Positions 1-7,478 of a stretch of DNA of 48,731 nt are shown one piece after another. The notes beneath the pieces were generated by a model, which was given only the letters and a program-made list of their open reading frames with translations, was not told the origin of the DNA and did not search any database. How positions within the stretch are numbered: position 1 is the first letter of the stretch; every line of letters starts with the position of its first letter. The stretch is from positions 1 to 48,731 of the forward strand of contig NZ_FNVS01000024.1 in assembly GCF_900108035.1 (NCBI RefSeq), written 5' to 3'. The translations under genes and the position numbers were made by a program. Source of the stretch: Parabacteroides chinchillae (GTDB taxonomy: Bacteria; Bacteroidota; Bacteroidia; Bacteroidales; Tannerellaceae).

Positions 1-348
1 ATTCTTTCTTTTGCTCAAAAAACTCGCAGATGTTAAATTAATTGTAAAACCAGTCTTACAAGCTGTGTAGGACGCTTAATATTTACGTATGAAAAAATGT
101 ATACCTTCTGATTCTGATTTCGGTGTGTTTTCTGTAACAGCTAGTATAGAATAACCTTTAAAACTGTTCACAAATTGATTTAATAAAGGTATAGTTTTAT
201 ATGTTGATTGCGTTACAAATAGTTTACATGGTTAAAAATATATTATATTTATATCATATATCTGCCATTTTAGCCTTGTTTTTTGTTTTTATTTGTTTTG
301 GGAGAGGATATGTGTTATATTGGGGTAATATTGAAAACAAATACAGAT

Positions 349-789
349 ATGATAGAAAAAATGGATTATGCTATGATTCCGAATGGTTTTGCACATTGTT
401 TTAACGGAGATTGCAAGAATGCGGATCACTGTTTGAGGCATCAGATCGTCCGTTTTATACCCGATGAGCTTTGGTCGGTGTCAGTTGTGAATCCTGCACG
501 TACCAGTTTTGATGGCGAATGTGAAGCTTTCATGGTGGATACTCCTTTGAAAAATGCTGTTGGCATGGATCACCTGTTCGACCGGATTCCTTGTTATGAG
601 GCGAAGTGTATCAAGCAAAGCTTGTTGACTATGTATGGGAAGAATAAGTTTTATCAGTTTAAGCGTAAAGAAAGAGCCTTTTCACCCGAAGATCAACACT
701 ATATCCGTCAGGTTTTTCTTAGTTATGGAGTAGAGGAAGAACCTGTATTCGATTCTTGGCAGACAGGCTATCAATGGGTAAAGGGATAG
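349..789 (+). CDS. uncharacterised protein, DUF6078-like
   Basis: A small soluble protein of about 146 residues with no signal peptide or membrane segment. It has a cysteine/histidine cluster near the N-terminus (FNGDCKNADHCLRH) and a conserved-looking C-terminal half rich in aromatic and basic residues. It resembles, from memory, a family of uncharacterised Bacteroides proteins (DUF6078); the function is unknown and the family call is tentative. The frame stays open back to a TTG at 283 and an ATG at 310; I prefer ATG 349 because the MIEKMDYAMIPNGF start places the Cys cluster where a domain would begin, but 310 and 361 are possible. A strong hairpin at 818-847 follows the stop codon. It stands alone, with nothing on this strand within 5 kb that would suggest an operon. 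Confidence 0.55.
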   Translation: MIEKMDYAMIPNGFAHCFNGDCKNADHCLRHQIVRFIPDELWSVSVVNPARTSFDGECEAFMVDTPLKNAVGMDHLFDRIPCYEAKCIKQSLLTMYGKNKFYQFKRKERAFSPEDQHYIRQVFLSYGVEEEPVFDSWQTGYQWVKG

Positions 790-817
790 GGGAGGATAAA
801 AGTTTCGAAAGGAAGAA

Positions 818-847
818 ACAAAAGTTTTCCTAGGACAAAACTTTTGT
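818..847 (+). terminator. hairpin terminator after the DUF6078-like gene
   Basis: Perfect 11-bp stem ACAAAAGTTTT (818-828) pairing with AAAACTTTTGT (837-847) around an 8-nt loop, followed by TTT. It sits 29 bases after the stop codon of the upstream gene. The stem is AT-rich, so termination strength is uncertain. Confidence 0.5.
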
Positions 848-1194
848 TTTGTGCAGGGAAAACAAATGGGTGCCGGTTATTAACTTTCTCAGATAACGTA
901 CAAAGTGAATATAACTAAGCGGATAGACTTTCTGTCGGCGAGGTGTTGTACAACGGGCAATGGGAATGGAGGAAATTGTCGTTTTTATTGCTTTTTGCCG
1001 GAATCTTACCGAAAGGCGAACTAAAGGAATATAACGGTTGGATATTGTTAGAAGCCAATTGGCAGAGAAGTAGGGTGACTTCGCCAAAATTGTTTCATAA
1101 TCGGAAAGAAAATGATGTGTAGCACGTACCTATGCTTCCCAAAAAGTAGTCAATGCGTCGATAAGTGCATCTGTTCTATCAGGATTTATGATAA
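848..1194. other. intergenic stretch, no supported gene
   Basis: About 350 bases between the plus-strand gene at 349-789 and the convergent acetyltransferase. A short open stretch at about 946-1120 on the plus strand has no convincing start or family likeness. I see nothing I would annotate. Confidence 0.4.
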
Positions 1195-1638
1195 TCATAG
1201 TTCTTGTTTCAAATATATCATATCTTTCAGTAATATACCATCTTCAATCATCTGATGGTCGTAATTGTCGGTGAAAAAGTTCTTGATGCGGTGCGAGTAT
1301 TCAAAACCGCAACTTTTGTAGAAACCAACTGTACTTGGCACATCACCTGTACCAACTATCATTCGCCTGTACTTGTCTGAATAGTAGGAGAGTAAATGTT
1401 TAATAAACCTTTTGCCATATCCCTGTCGTTGTGATTCGGGAGTTACGGCAATGTTTTTGAGTTCACAAACACCACCGCCTTCATCCGTGACAACACAAAC
1501 AGCCTTTACACCATTATCATCAAGCACAAACATGTCTCCACATTCTAAGTAACGGTCAATCATAGATTCCTGTTCATCAGCAAGCAACAGCAAGTCTAAG
1601 TATCGTTTTTTATTTTCTGTTAGCTGGATTATTTTCAT
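1195..1638 (-). CDS. GNAT-family N-acetyltransferase
   Basis: A 147-residue single-domain cytoplasmic GNAT acetyltransferase, which would transfer an acetyl group from acetyl-CoA to an unknown amine. The acetyl-CoA pyrophosphate-binding motif A is visible as NIAVTPESQRQGYGKRFIKH (about residues 62-81), matching the R/Q-x-x-G-x-G/A consensus. The typical ending with an aromatic-rich GFYKSCGFEY strand follows at about residues 105-114. Length is usual for the family. ATG 1638 is the only good start. It is monocistronic, converging on the upstream gene and separated from the next gene by about 900 bases. The substrate cannot be read from the sequence. Confidence 0.88.
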   Translation of the reverse strand: MKIIQLTENKKRYLDLLLLADEQESMIDRYLECGDMFVLDDNGVKAVCVVTDEGGGVCELKNIAVTPESQRQGYGKRFIKHLLSYYSDKYRRMIVGTGDVPSTVGFYKSCGFEYSHRIKNFFTDNYDHQMIEDGILLKDMIYLKQEL

Positions 1639-2266
1639 TTTAATATATTATAATAGCTTGATTGGAAGGCTGTTGTTATTATTCGTATGCAAATGGTTTG
1701 TGAGATCAAAGATCGTTATTTCTCAATTCGGTGAAATCTTATTTCGATGCAGCATATTAGACTAGTTGACTACCAATAATTTATGGCTTAAAAGATAGAC
1801 TGCCCAAAAATTTACTTGTTTTTTTGTCAAAAATCGAAGATTTAACGTTTTTAACCTTGGTTTATCTTCAAACGAAGGGAAAAAGAGAAAAATGGCTTTC
1901 TTTTACTCCGAAACCTCCGGTTCGCAAAGATAAGGTATATCGGGGATAATTTCGCCGATTGGGGTTGCAAAATAGAAGACTGGTTTACGGATTTTTTGGT
2001 TGGTTTTTGTGGCGTAAGGCAAGAGCTCGAATCATGTCTGTTTTGTGAGCAGAATTTCTGTGTCTTTTGCAGCCAAAAAAGAAAGTCGGCAGATATAGTT
2101 CGGCTCGGCTTTGGCGAAGACATCTTTTTTTTTCCTCCACTCAAAATATATGATATAGTACATTTATTATCAAGAATATAAACAATGAATACCTGTACTG
2201 GGTAACAAAATAGAAACAATGAGAACTATTATATGTAAGTAACCAATTTCTCATGCACGTTATTTA
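1639..2266. other. intergenic stretch without a gene
   Basis: About 630 bases of AT-rich sequence with no ORF I can support on either strand. The open frames at about 1851-2219 (minus) and 1996-2181 (plus) overlap each other and look like no known protein. It may be scar tissue of mobile-element insertion, but no repeat or transposase trace is visible. Confidence 0.4.
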
Positions 2267-2407
2267 ATGAGAATAGCATATCAGCAGAAAGTCTGTTTCG
2301 ACGAGTTGGGCGACGTCATAGACCGCACCATCGAAAGCGGCACGAACAAAGAGGAATACGACCGCTTCTGTTATAATCAACTTGCCGAACTAAGCAGTTG
2401 TTATTAA
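2267..2407 (+). CDS. small ORF, possible remnant of a mobile-element gene
   Basis: A 46-residue ORF starting MRIAYQQKVCFDELGDVIDR and ending with an LSSCY tail. Its composition (acidic, helical, G+C richer than the flanks) looks coding, and a strong hairpin terminator follows its stop at once. It may be the surviving C-terminal end of a longer gene from a conjugative element. I do not recognise the family. The sequence before the ATG stays AT-rich with no evident continuation in frame. Confidence 0.35.
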   Translation: MRIAYQQKVCFDELGDVIDRTIESGTNKEEYDRFCYNQLAELSSCY

Positions 2408-2408
2408 A

Positions 2409-2443
2409 CTAAGAGGAGGGCGACTAAAAAGTCTTAGTCGTCC
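2409..2443 (+). terminator. hairpin terminator
   Basis: AAGAGGA then a GGG bulge then CGACTAA pairs with TTAGTCG TCCTCTT: a 14-bp stem interrupted only by a 3-nt bulge, followed by TTGTGTTTG. It lies directly after the stop of the small ORF. A related motif (GACTTTTTAGTCAGCCTCTTTG) recurs near 2507-2528 just past the end of the next minus-strand gene. Confidence 0.55.
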
Positions 2444-2536
2444 TCTTTGTGTTTGTACTCCTAATGGAGGTTTCTCTCAAACATTCAATTCTCAGATAGA
2501 TATTCAGACTTTTTAGTCAGCCTCTTTGTTTTTAGA

Positions 2537-4057
2537 CTAATTGAAATGTGTTCGCATTGCCAACATGATAGATTCTCCAACCAAGGCAATGTTTGCCAAA
2601 AAATAATGATGTTTTCCGTTGATCCGGATAGTATGTCCGGCAATCTCTGCTGTGGTCAAAATTCCGTTTCGTATTTCCGCATCATTGAAATAAGTAGCGG
2701 CTCCTGTCATAAAAGCTGTTCCTGATGGACTTAATTCAAATAGAATTGGTCCGGCATCTATATCCAATCCCAAATGACAAGTTCTGTTATAGTATTCTTT
2801 TAATCCGGGAACAATGCCATTTTTCCAAAATAAGGATTTTAGGGTTTCATATTGTTTCTTGGCAAAATCAGCATCAATATAGGTCAAGTAATAACAGTTT
2901 AAGGCGGAGTATGAGCCTTTAACCGGCACGCCATCATATTGCGTCCCATCTTCTTGCAGAAATGAGACTAACAATCCTGTGTTATCGTCTGTCCACTGTT
3001 TTTGCGCTCTTTCCACCCATTTCCTTACCGTAGGGCGGTACTTCCCTTTGTTCATATCAGCGTATTGTTTAAGGGCTACAATGGCAACAAGCATATCCGG
3101 AACGTATATGGATTCTCCTGGATAGGTAGGCAGGTTAAGTGTTTTGCTGTTGAGAATCCTCCGGTTCATTGTTTCGCAAAGAGAGGGCAGCAGTTTATCA
3201 TACTTTGTACCACCGCCAGCCCTCTTGTAGCCGCATATCATCCAAGCCAGATGACTCAGATATGAGATGTGGCTTACGTTTCCGTCCAATGTTTCCAGCG
3301 GATCTTCGTACCACCGCATAGCATCATATCGGCGCAGTTCTGGGGAAATGACTATTTGAATGAGACTGTCAATGTTATGGATATTCTCGGTTCTTGTTTC
3401 CGGATACAAACAGGATATATTCACCAGAGCGGCAGAGAACATAGAACACGAATATAACGCCCATTCTCCTTGAAACTGTTCTCCAATTGAGGATGGCATT
3501 TCGTTCAGTACATCTTGAGGGATAGCGATCATCTTGTCCGACAGATAATCTCTCCGCGCAAAAATATCTTCCTTCTCTCTATCGGGCGAACCGTGTTGCG
3601 AGCATTCCCATGAAACACAAACAGATTTCAATGAGACAAGAAACACAGCAAGTGCAGCATACTTCACAAGCCAACCGAGTTTGTATTGCTTTCCGAGTTT
3701 CCTGAAATATTTTCTGAGAATTTTAGAGCACGTAACGAGTAATGCGCCGTACAACGGCAACAACAAGGCAAACCATATCGGGATGCTCCACCTGCTAATT
3801 GCCAAACAAAGTATAACGGCTATGACTGAATAGATAACATAAGGACACCACAGCAGCCCTAATCGTTTTTCTTTAGAAATATTTTCCCAATAGATTGCAT
3901 AAGCTGCCGTGTATAAAAACATAAGGATTATTGTCCCAGTGCTATAATAATCTTCCCAAAGATATGGCGTAAGGTAGAACATCAGCATTTGCCCAAAGAA
4001 CCATTTGCAAATTCTCCATGTTGCTACAATTGACTTTATTAGCGTATCATCCGACAT
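2537..4057 (-). CDS. membrane protein with linalool dehydratase/isomerase-like alpha-barrel domain
   Basis: A 506-residue protein. The first about 155 residues hold four or five hydrophobic segments (for example LMFYLTPYLW, IILMFLYTAAYAIYW, VIYSVIAVILCLAIS, FALLLPLYGALLV and LVKYAALAVFLVSL). They anchor a soluble domain of about 340 residues. The soluble part, with its SYLSHLAWMICGYKR stretch and C-terminal GLDIDAGPILFELSPSGTAF, resembles the (alpha/alpha) barrel family named after linalool dehydratase/isomerase; that assignment is from memory of the motif and is moderate. The substrate is unknown; terpene activity should not be assumed. The ATG lies inside the end of the upstream ADP-ribosylglycohydrolase gene (11-bp overlap), so the two are translationally coupled and probably act together. 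Confidence 0.65.
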   Translation of the reverse strand: MSDDTLIKSIVATWRICKWFFGQMLMFYLTPYLWEDYYSTGTIILMFLYTAAYAIYWENISKEKRLGLLWCPYVIYSVIAVILCLAISRWSIPIWFALLLPLYGALLVTCSKILRKYFRKLGKQYKLGWLVKYAALAVFLVSLKSVCVSWECSQHGSPDREKEDIFARRDYLSDKMIAIPQDVLNEMPSSIGEQFQGEWALYSCSMFSAALVNISCLYPETRTENIHNIDSLIQIVISPELRRYDAMRWYEDPLETLDGNVSHISYLSHLAWMICGYKRAGGGTKYDKLLPSLCETMNRRILNSKTLNLPTYPGESIYVPDMLVAIVALKQYADMNKGKYRPTVRKWVERAQKQWTDDNTGLLVSFLQEDGTQYDGVPVKGSYSALNCYYLTYIDADFAKKQYETLKSLFWKNGIVPGLKEYYNRTCHLGLDIDAGPILFELSPSGTAFMTGAATYFNDAEIRNGILTTAEIAGHTIRINGKHHYFLANIALVGESIMLAMRTHFN

Positions 4058-5339
4058 AATTTATCATGTATTTAACACTGTCAAATCTTTCTGTACACAC
4101 CTCATTGAATCTTTCAATAATATCCAGCATATTTTGTGGCAGATACTCGGTCGAGACATATTTGACCATCCATGTCGGTATGCCATAATAAGCTGCAGCG
4201 ATACCTCCAGTCATACAGGCGATTGTATCACTGTCACCTCCGATTGATACAGCTAAACGAATCGCTGATTCATAATCCTGACTATCCAAAAATGCGATTA
4301 TCGCTTCTGGACAAGAACCTTGACACGTTACATCAAATTGGTAAGTTTTCCGAATCTCGTCACTATTACGATGCAAATTGTAGCCAAAAGCGTGTTCGAT
4401 ATAATCCCGAATCTCATCCTTTGATTTATGCTGGCGAGCCAAGAAGATTGCAGAAGCAATAGCCTGTGCACCCTTGATCCCTTCAGGGTGATTGTGAGTG
4501 ACTTCAGCCGATTGCTTTGCGAGGTCAAGTGCTTCTTCAATCGAAGTGGCATAATAACCGCAAGGGCTTACACGCATACCTGTACCATTCCCGAAACTAT
4601 TGTATGGTTCTTTGTTTTCACTATAAAACATCCATTCATAGAACATACCGCCATATCCTCTGTTTGGATATTCCTTTCCCCAATCAGGCATGGTTTTCTG
4701 CAATGGAACTCCACTCAAAAGCCAGTCAGCTACAGCAATGGTCATTACTGTATCATCTGTAAACTGAGTTCCCCTCGTAAATAAAGCTATATTGGTTGAC
4801 CTGTGATTGCAGAACTCATAAAAAGAACTGACTATATCTCCTATAATAGCACCTATGATACCGCCAGAAATAAGATGTTTGTTCTGTATTTCTCCTGTTT
4901 TCAGCATTTCCAAAGTCCGTTCATCAACTTTGCTACCGTAGTATTTTTGTAAGGCATCAGAGAAAATATTGTGAGGGCATACACAATCAAAAAGTGTCAT
5001 CGATGAGCGGAACTTCAAGGCATCTATTCCACCTAAAATTTCTTCGGCAGATTTTCTGTCAATGGTAAGCATTGCCATTGTGATTTCATAGAGATTTCTG
5101 CCTAACATAGGATGGTGTAAAAACATAATTGCTTCATCTCTGTCTGCAATACCGTAATAAGCAGCATTGCGGCTATGCCCAAGACCTCGAAGCTGTGGAA
5201 ATATATACCACATCCAATGCGATTGCTTCTTGCCAGACCGAATTTCATTCAAGGCAGAGCTGTATATTTGACGATGCGCATCCACGAATCGTCTTAAATT
5301 GTATTTTGAAATGTATTCTTCGTATTTGGGCGGAGTCAT
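4047..5339 (-). CDS. DUF1810 (calpastatin-like) - ADP-ribosylglycohydrolase fusion
   Basis: A 430-residue two-domain protein. Residues about 15-140 form a DUF1810 domain (RFVDAHRQIYSSALNEIRSG, SHWMWYIFPQLRGLG, YYGI). Residues about 158-430 form an ADP-ribosylglycohydrolase (DraG/ARH) domain. This has the N-terminal metal motif FTDDTVMT (about 193-200), the GGMFYEWMF region and the C-terminal VSIGGDSDTIACMTGGIAAA metal motif. ARH enzymes remove ADP-ribose from modified proteins or small molecules using two Mg ions; all metal-ligand motifs look intact. The frame is open to a TTG at 5366, but ATG 5339 is the better start. It precedes and overlaps the membrane-protein gene. In an island full of defence modules it may reverse or police ADP-ribosylation; that role is inferred. 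Confidence 0.85.
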   Translation of the reverse strand: MTPPKYEEYISKYNLRRFVDAHRQIYSSALNEIRSGKKQSHWMWYIFPQLRGLGHSRNAAYYGIADRDEAIMFLHHPMLGRNLYEITMAMLTIDRKSAEEILGGIDALKFRSSMTLFDCVCPHNIFSDALQKYYGSKVDERTLEMLKTGEIQNKHLISGGIIGAIIGDIVSSFYEFCNHRSTNIALFTRGTQFTDDTVMTIAVADWLLSGVPLQKTMPDWGKEYPNRGYGGMFYEWMFYSENKEPYNSFGNGTGMRVSPCGYYATSIEEALDLAKQSAEVTHNHPEGIKGAQAIASAIFLARQHKSKDEIRDYIEHAFGYNLHRNSDEIRKTYQFDVTCQGSCPEAIIAFLDSQDYESAIRLAVSIGGDSDTIACMTGGIAAAYYGIPTWMVKYVSTEYLPQNMLDIIERFNEVCTERFDSVKYMINYVG

Positions 5340-5438
5340 ATCTTTATTCTTTTGATTTGCAAACAAAATTAATCATTTCTGCCTATTTTTGGATGTTGTT
5401 CTTCTATAATTTGCATGAGTACCATACTATTATAAAGC

Positions 5439-5471
5439 AAGATACCACCCGATTAAGTGGGGTGGCATCTT
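5439..5471 (-). terminator. hairpin after the XRE regulator
   Basis: AAGATACCACCC (5439-5450) pairs with GGGTGGCATCTT (5460-5471) with one A-C mismatch and a 9-nt loop. It lies just past the stop of the minus-strand HTH gene; the T-run after it on the minus strand is weak. Confidence 0.5.
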
Positions 5472-5477
5472 CGTTGA

Positions 5478-5687
5478 TCATTCGGTTATGGAATGAAGCA
5501 AATCCTTTGTGTCAACTTCCAAACATTTAGCGATTGCAACTAAATCATCCAAACTGGGCTGTGTTGAGTTTGTACACCATTTAGATATTGTCGCTTCGTT
5601 TTTTTCTAATTGAGCTGCAAGCCAACGATTTGTCCTCTTTTTCTCTGCCAACACCACTTTTAACCTATTGATTTCTTGTCTCATCAT
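5478..5687 (-). CDS. XRE-family HTH regulator
   Basis: A 69-residue lambda-Cro/XRE DNA-binding protein made of a single HTH: LKVVLAEKKRTNRWLAAQLEKNEATISKWCTN followed by the family-typical QPSLDDLVAIAKCLEVD. It is clearly a paralogue of the regulator at 8464-8700: both share VVLAEK, RTNRWLA, TIS-WC-N and QPS. ATG 5687 is chosen over an upstream TTG. The start overlaps the end of the decayed retropepsin gene, whose restored frame would stop at 5665, so the two were once co-transcribed. It may now be an orphan regulator. Confidence 0.85.
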   Translation of the reverse strand: MMRQEINRLKVVLAEKKRTNRWLAAQLEKNEATISKWCTNSTQPSLDDLVAIAKCLEVDTKDLLHSITE

Positions 5688-6123
5688 TATCCTCAACTTT
5701 CTTTTTATATGTTATTTTGAGCACTCCTTTAATATTATCAATCTCTATACTACCTAAACGATTGAGGACTGATTGTCCCAATAGAAGAGGTGCTGTTTGT
5801 TATGTACCACAGAGGCTCTAACATTATCCAAATCCAATCCTCCAAAATTTACTGCATCGAAGGTTGATAACAGTGCCAGCGCTTATCTTTCCATTGGCCA
5901 TCATATAATTCTGTTTGCCTATTACATCTGTTGAATTTAAGTAGCCATTTTTCATCATAAAGGTGGCTTCAACTGAAGAAATGGACACATCTGATGCACC
6001 TGTATCAAATACGAAATACAAAGGCAATTTATTGATAGATTATTTTACCTTACAAACTCCATTCTCCTTTGAAAATGGAATTTCAACACTCCGTTCTTCG
6101 TACATCGCATTATCTGCATCGGT
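5665..6123 (-). pseudogene. retropepsin-like aspartyl protease half of a broken TPR-retropepsin gene
   Basis: Read on the minus strand, the fragment starts near ITDADNAMYEERSVEIPF, continues KENGVCKVK, meets an in-frame TAA, and resumes with LPLYFVFDTGASDVSIS, in which DTGAS is the catalytic motif of a retropepsin. After GTVINLR the frame shifts to one encoding NFGGLDLDNVRASVVHNKQ. It then shifts again to APLLLGQSVLNRLGSIEIDN and ends KKKVEDNDETRNQ at 5665. It therefore carries one nonsense and two frameshift lesions and cannot make an intact protease. Such retropepsin domains in Bacteroides usually follow a TPR region in one polypeptide; here the TPR part lies next door in the opposite orientation, at 6124-6378. 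Confidence 0.8.
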
Positions 6124-6381
6124 AATTGCCAATGAACCTGATGATGCCGGTAACTATTATGACGCAGCCTGTTTGTATTCAAGAATGGGTGAATTTGAAA
6201 AATCAATAAAGTTTCTGCAAACAGCACTGGAAAAAGGATACCGCCGTTTTGCACACATTGAAATGGATGACGATTTGAACGGAATCAGGGAATTACCGGA
6301 ATTTGAAGCACTGATTCTACAGTATAAGAAGATATTTGAATCGGAAATAGAAGAAACCGATGCAGCATATTTACATTACTG
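6124..6381 (+). pseudogene. TPR half of the same broken gene, inverted
   Basis: The plus-strand frame reads IANEPDDAGNYYDAACLYSR, then MGEFEKSIKFLQTALEKGYR, then a DDDLNGIRELPEFEALI stretch, a TPR with the usual closing motif, ending SEIEETDAAYLHY. The nominal ORF extends back to 5963, but that part is antisense to the protease fragment and is not real. A 10-bp inverted repeat, CTGCATCGGT at 6114-6123 and ACCGATGCAG at 6356-6365, bounds the segment. Flipping it back joins ...EIEE-TDA-DNAMYEERSVEIPF in frame with the protease half. The N-terminal TPRs are missing; restored, an in-frame stop lies a few codons upstream, so the gene is also truncated. Confidence 0.7.
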
Positions 6382-6823
6382 ATTATCAGTGACTGTTCAT
6401 TTTAATCGGTACAACCTCTGTTTTGACAAATACACAGAATGTGGGGACAAATGCAAATCGTTGTATTTCATAGCTTTGTATATATGTGTTGTACCGCTTT
6501 CTTTTAGCTTTTTTGCGAATGTCCGCTATCAGATACAAGGTATTGAATGATAGGGTATTTCTGCAGGCATGTTACAGATCGCTTGTTGAATACAAAGGTA
6601 GTGGTTTTCTTGGAATTTCTGTGGTTTGCGGTGTGTTTTTTATTTTCCAGAAAGTGTTGGATGATAGAAAATCGGTCATAAAACCTGAAAACTTTTGTAG
6701 GGTTTACGTTTGATTCGCTTAAAAAAGTGTAGAGCAATTGGTGATATTCGTTGGAAAAAGTGTAAAACCGTATGCGCTGTACTTGTTTTTAGCCTTAATA
6801 TTAATGCCTCAATCTTCCTTGGA
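6382..6823. other. intergenic stretch, no supported gene
   Basis: About 440 bases between the decayed TPR fragment and the hip operators. Two overlapping open frames (about 6486-6713 plus and 6504-6737 minus) have low-complexity hydrophobic or random-looking products and no family likeness. Nothing is annotated here. Confidence 0.45.
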
Positions 6824-6884
6824 TTATACCCTGTCTGATATAATTGTAATGGTGAAACAACAAATTATACCCATACTGATATAA
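6824..6884 (+). promoter_or_regulatory. two operator-like palindromes upstream of hipB
   Basis: Two copies of TTATA-N10-TATAA, at 6824-6843 (spacer CCCTGTCTGA) and 6865-6884 (spacer CCCATACTGA), stand 41 bp centre to centre, close to four helical turns. A -7 box TAACTTTG at 6901-6908 follows. The second palindrome covers the expected -33 position, so binding would block the promoter. HipB proteins autoregulate through such paired palindromes; that HipB binds here is inferred. Confidence 0.65.
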
Positions 6885-6900
6885 TATCGAATATTTGTGT

Positions 6901-6908
6901 TAACTTTG
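6901..6908 (+). promoter_or_regulatory. -7 promoter box of the hip operon
   Basis: TAACTTTG matches the Bacteroides -7 consensus TAnnTTTG and lies 28 bases before the hipB start codon. A further partial palindrome, TACC-CGAAAA-GGTA (6909-6922), lies between the box and the gene. Confidence 0.55.
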
Positions 6909-6936
6909 TACCCGAAAAGGTATAAAGTAAAATGGT

Positions 6937-7143
6937 ATGAATAATCTTTCTTTTACGGTCAAAATGTTGCGAAAACAATATAATCTGACACAAGAAGAAC
7001 TTTCATTGAAGTCGGGAGTAGGATTGCGCTTTGTGCGAGACCTTGAACAAGGAAAGGAAACGCTACGTCTCGATAAAGTGAATCAACTTCTTGACTTTTT
7101 CAATTATGAAATGGTTGCCACTCCCAAAAATAATAATCAATGA
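6937..7143 (+). CDS. hipB: HipB-like antitoxin/repressor
   Basis: A 68-residue XRE HTH protein: VKMLRKQYNLTQEELSLKSG, then VGLRFVRDLEQGKETLRLDK, then a C-terminal helix ending MVATPKNNNQ. This is the size and form of HipB, the DNA-binding component that represses its own operon and binds the HipA/HipT kinase. The stop codon overlaps the next start (ATGA), and the gene is the first of three coupled genes in the order hipB-hipS-hipT. Two palindromes lie in its promoter. The sequence alone does not tell whether HipB or HipS neutralises the kinase; in the characterised HipBST system the antitoxin is HipS. Confidence 0.85.
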   Translation: MNNLSFTVKMLRKQYNLTQEELSLKSGVGLRFVRDLEQGKETLRLDKVNQLLDFFNYEMVATPKNNNQ

Positions 7144-7478
7144 GACAAGCCCATATATTTTATAAAGACCAATTAGCTGGTATTCTGACAGAAAACGATG
7201 CCGGATATGAATTCCGCTATTTGCCGGAATATCTCTCTTTGGAAACGGCAAAGGCTGTAAGCCTGACATTGCCTTTACAGGAGGAAGCGTATACAAGTCC
7301 TGTGTTGTTCCCATTCTTCGATGGTTTGATTCCTGAAGGATGGCTGTTGGATGTTGCATTGCGGAATACAGACATCAGTATTCTTGATCGGATGTCGTTG
7401 TTGCTGACATGCTGCAAAGATTGTATCGGGGCAGTAAGCGTTATTCCAATAGAAGAAAAGGAGGAGAGTCATGTGTAA
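7140..7478 (+). CDS. hipS: HipS-like protein (HipA N-terminal subdomain as a separate gene)
   Basis: A 112-residue protein equal to the N-terminal subdomain of long HipA kinases: an AHIFYKDQLAGILTE strand, YLSLETAKAVSLTLPLQEEAY and the family signature FPFFDGLIPEGWLLD (about residues 57-71), then DRMSLLLTCCKDCIGAVSV. In classical HipA this region is fused to the kinase; here it is encoded separately. It overlaps hipB by 4 bp and hipT by 8 bp, so the three are made in fixed proportion. By analogy with enteric HipBST it is expected to be the direct inhibitor of the kinase. Confidence 0.85.
   Translation: MRQAHIFYKDQLAGILTENDAGYEFRYLPEYLSLETAKAVSLTLPLQEEAYTSPVLFPFFDGLIPEGWLLDVALRNTDISILDRMSLLLTCCKDCIGAVSVIPIEEKEESHV

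Noticed and set aside
5963-6123. N-terminal part of the plus-strand ORF over the retropepsin fragment
   Set aside because: This stretch is the antisense of a recognisable protease sequence on the minus strand; only the part after the inverted repeat at 6123 is TPR-like.
1745-6366. Repeat CGATGCAGCATATT at about 1745 and 6358 as island boundary
   Set aside because: The second copy lies within TPR coding sequence and is explained by the gene; 14 matching bases in AT-rich DNA without flanking similarity are not enough.
6486-6737. Overlapping small ORFs on both strands before the hip operon
   Set aside because: Random-looking products, no promoter or family support, and mutually overlapping.
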